Assembly: GCA_023475455.1 (NCBI GenBank)
Contig: JAMCVR010000010.1
Location: 1-6,838 of the forward strand
Direction of reading: 5' to 3'
Length of the DNA: 6,838 nucleotides
Origin: Thermoplasmatota archaeon
Lineage (GTDB): Bacteria > Pseudomonadota > Gammaproteobacteria > Burkholderiales > Thiobacillaceae
Made by a program: the position numbers and the translations under genes. A model generated the notes under the pieces. That model made no database searches. It saw only the letters and a list, made by a program, of their open reading frames with translations, and was not told the DNA's origin. Below are positions 5,631-6,838 of the stretch, piece by piece (the first letter of the stretch is position 1; each line of letters opens with the position of its first letter).

Positions 5631-6716
5631 TCACGCCCCCCTGCGCCGCAAGGTATCCGCCAATACGGAAAGTGCATCGGCAAGGCGTCTCGCCGTTTCC
5701 GGTTGAGGCAACGGCACCTTGAGATTTCGCACCCCGGTGTAGGGATCGCGCTCGATCCAGGGATGGGCCGGCCCTGCGGGATTGCTGGCCGCCGTCAAGG
5801 CTGAGACCAGTTGAGCGCCGGCCACAACCAAGGCTTGCCAGGGATCGGCGTCCGTGTGTATTGGAGCCTTCGATACGCCAGGCCCAATTCCTGTTTCCTC
5901 GCCCGCTCCTGACGCGAGATCCACAATCCCTTCCTGCACGGGGGCAGCTCCAATTGCGGCCACCGTACCTGCCGCTTCTTCGGCAGATGTCATCGCCTCG
6001 CCCTCACCGATGCGACCGGCGACATTCTCGACCTCCTTCATGAAGCGGTTGAGGCGAGAGCCGCCCAGCGATATCTCGCCCGTGCCGCCGTCCAGTATGC
6101 CCGCCGACAACGAACGTTTGAAGGCCAGCACCGAAAGCATGCCTTCCTCGATCGTGCCCTTGGCGACAAAATTGACAATCTGTATCGGACGTTTCTGGCC
6201 TATGCGATGAATGCGCGCGATGCGCTGTTCGAGAATCGCCGGGTTCCAGGGCAAATCCATGTTGACCAGCGTAGAAGCATGTTGCAGATTGAGGCCGGTA
6301 CTGCCGGCGTCAGTCGAGAGGAACACCCGGCAGCCGGGATCGTCGCGGAAGCGTTCCACCAGCGCCGGCCGCTTCTCCGAGGGCACGCCGCCGTGGAAGC
6401 TGACGTAGCCAATCCCGCGCGCTTCCAGGCGCCGGATCACGATGTCGTGAGTGCGCGTCCATTGGCTGAACACCACGGCCTTGGCGTCCAGTTGCTCGAA
6501 CAGGCCGTCAAACAGCGCCGCCAGTTCGTCCGCCTTGCGCACGGCTGGCGGACAATCCGTGCCGGCGCGGAAATGCACGGTGCGCATGCCGTCGTTGCGC
6601 AAATAGAGTTCGGAGAACGGCGGATGGTAGCCGCGCGCAAAAGCGGCCTTGGCGCCGCGTTTTTTCTCCAGCGCGGCGAGGACAAATTCAATATGCTTGC
6701 ACGTGCCCAGCTCGTT
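5631..6716 (-). CDS. SNF2-family helicase, C-terminal part, lacking ATPase lobe 1 (rearranged, 5' end missing)
   Basis: About 361 residues of a SWI2/SNF2-type DNA-dependent ATPase. The segment opens with 'NELGTCKHIEFVLAALE', the C-x-H half of a SWIM zinc finger; the preceding C-x-C half is missing. Helicase lobe 2 follows at 6536 and downstream: 'KAVVFSQW' (motif IV region), 'STDAGSTGLNLQHAS' (motif V) and 'QRIARIHRIGQKRP' (motif VI with its arginine fingers). Then come 'FKRSLSAGILDG', 'SRLNRFMKEVE', a variable tail and a natural end in 'LRRRGA'. In full-length relatives several hundred residues carrying Walker A (GKT), DExx and motif III lie between the SWIM and lobe 2; here 'CPPAVR' runs straight into 'KADELAALFD' near 6536. 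Upstream of 6717 the sequence changes to an out-of-frame copy of the motif VI region. As written the gene cannot encode an active ATPase. No start codon is assigned. Confidence 0.85.
   Translation of the reverse strand, partial: NELGTCKHIEFVLAALEKKRGAKAAFARGYHPPFSELYLRNDGMRTVHFRAGTDCPPAVRKADELAALFDGLFEQLDAKAVVFSQWTRTHDIVIRRLEARGIGYVSFHGGVPSEKRPALVERFRDDPGCRVFLSTDAGSTGLNLQHASTLVNMDLPWNPAILEQRIARIHRIGQKRPIQIVNFVAKGTIEEGMLSVLAFKRSLSAGILDGGTGEISLGGSRLNRFMKEVENVAGRIGEGEAMTSAEEAAGTVAAIGAAPVQEGIVDLASGAGEETGIGPGVSKAPIHTDADPWQALVVAGAQLVSALTAASNPAGPAHPWIERDPYTGVRNLKVPLPQPETARRLADALSVLADTLRRRGA
6090..6210. repeat. Direct repeat copy 1 (121 bp, helicase motif VI region, in its native frame)
   Basis: These 121 bases are identical to 6718-6838. 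Here they lie inside the helicase gene in frame and encode the family-typical stretch from 'HRIGQKRP' to 'SAGILDG', so this is the original location. The base before the repeat differs between the copies (C at 6089, G at 6717), which fixes the left limit. Confidence 0.97.
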
Positions 6717-6717
6717 G

Positions 6718-6838
6718 GTCCAGTATGCCCGCCGACAACGAACGTTTGAAGGCCAGCACCGAAAGCATGCCTTCCTCGATCGTGCCCTTGGCGACAAAAT
6801 TGACAATCTGTATCGGACGTTTCTGGCCTATGCGATGA
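6718..6838. repeat. Direct repeat copy 2 (121 bp) ending exactly at the window edge
   Basis: This is an exact second copy of 6090-6210, same orientation, offset by 628 bases. Because 628 is not a multiple of three, the copy is out of frame with the SWIM segment that follows it on the minus strand; an ATG at 6806 in that frame gives a spurious 30-residue leader. The copy stops exactly at the last base of the window, the pattern expected when an assembly contig ends in a repeated graph node. Confidence 0.97.

Noticed and set aside
5452..5634. Extension of the flavoprotein to a GTG at 5634 overlapping the helicase stop (GTGA)
   Set aside because: The 61 added residues do not resemble a family N-terminus, the AGGGGG stretch is too close to the GTG to act as a ribosome site, and another frame there looks more protein-like.
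6717..6806. ATG at 6806 as the helicase start codon
   Set aside because: The first 30 codons are the 121-bp repeat read out of its native frame, so this N-terminus is an artefact of the junction.
6090..6838. Phage-like or retron/DGR-type template-variable repeat
   Set aside because: The two copies are 100% identical with no adenine-specific variation, and there is no reverse transcriptase; an assembly or duplication origin is simpler.

Overview
The window is a GC-rich stretch from a proteobacterium, most likely a betaproteobacterium. I infer this from the GC-rich codon use, the style of the proteins and a REP-type palindromic element of the kind common in that group. No rRNA, tRNA, CRISPR array, transposase or phage gene is visible. 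Both edges cut genes, and the right edge carries a 121-bp exact direct repeat that looks like an assembly or rearrangement boundary.

Left part (1-740): a minus-strand metal/arsenic module. An ArsR-type repressor with a cysteine-rich C-terminal tail is translationally coupled (ATGA overlap) to an ArsI/CadI-type vicinal-oxygen-chelate protein, which runs off the left edge. A perfect 6-4-6 palindrome sits over the predicted -10 box of arsR, three bases from the start codon. The 204-bp divergent intergenic region also holds two other inverted repeats and a candidate ECF-type promoter facing right.

Middle left (741-2368): a tight plus-strand three-gene operon. It encodes a small secreted lipoprotein of the YxFxxD type (COG4315-like), an ECF sigma factor, and a single-pass membrane anti-sigma factor without any cysteine. 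Junctions are TGA/GTG abutting and ATGA overlapping. This reads as a complete envelope-sensing signalling cassette. A 9+6 bp hairpin and a second GC-rich hairpin lie in the gap before the convergent next gene.

Middle right (2497-5451): two minus-strand FAD-binding oxidoreductases of unknown substrate, one of the COG2509 type and one of the HI0933/YhiN, PP_4765-like type. A 67-bp REP doublet lies at the end of the second gene and supplies its last 21 codons and its stop. Upstream of that gene, 5454-5630 reads as a short coding remnant resembling the C-terminal part of a WecA-like glycosyl-1-phosphate transferase.

Right part (5631-6838): the C-terminal half of a SNF2-family helicase on the minus strand, with helicase motifs IV-VI intact. 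A half SWIM zinc-finger segment is fused almost directly to helicase lobe 2, so the whole ATPase lobe 1 is absent. Upstream of the SWIM half the sequence jumps back to an out-of-frame copy of the motif VI region. The gene is therefore rearranged, either in the genome or in the assembly. I find no convincing new defence or mobile system. The points most worth checking are the helicase rearrangement, the REP-extended flavoprotein and the sigma cassette.
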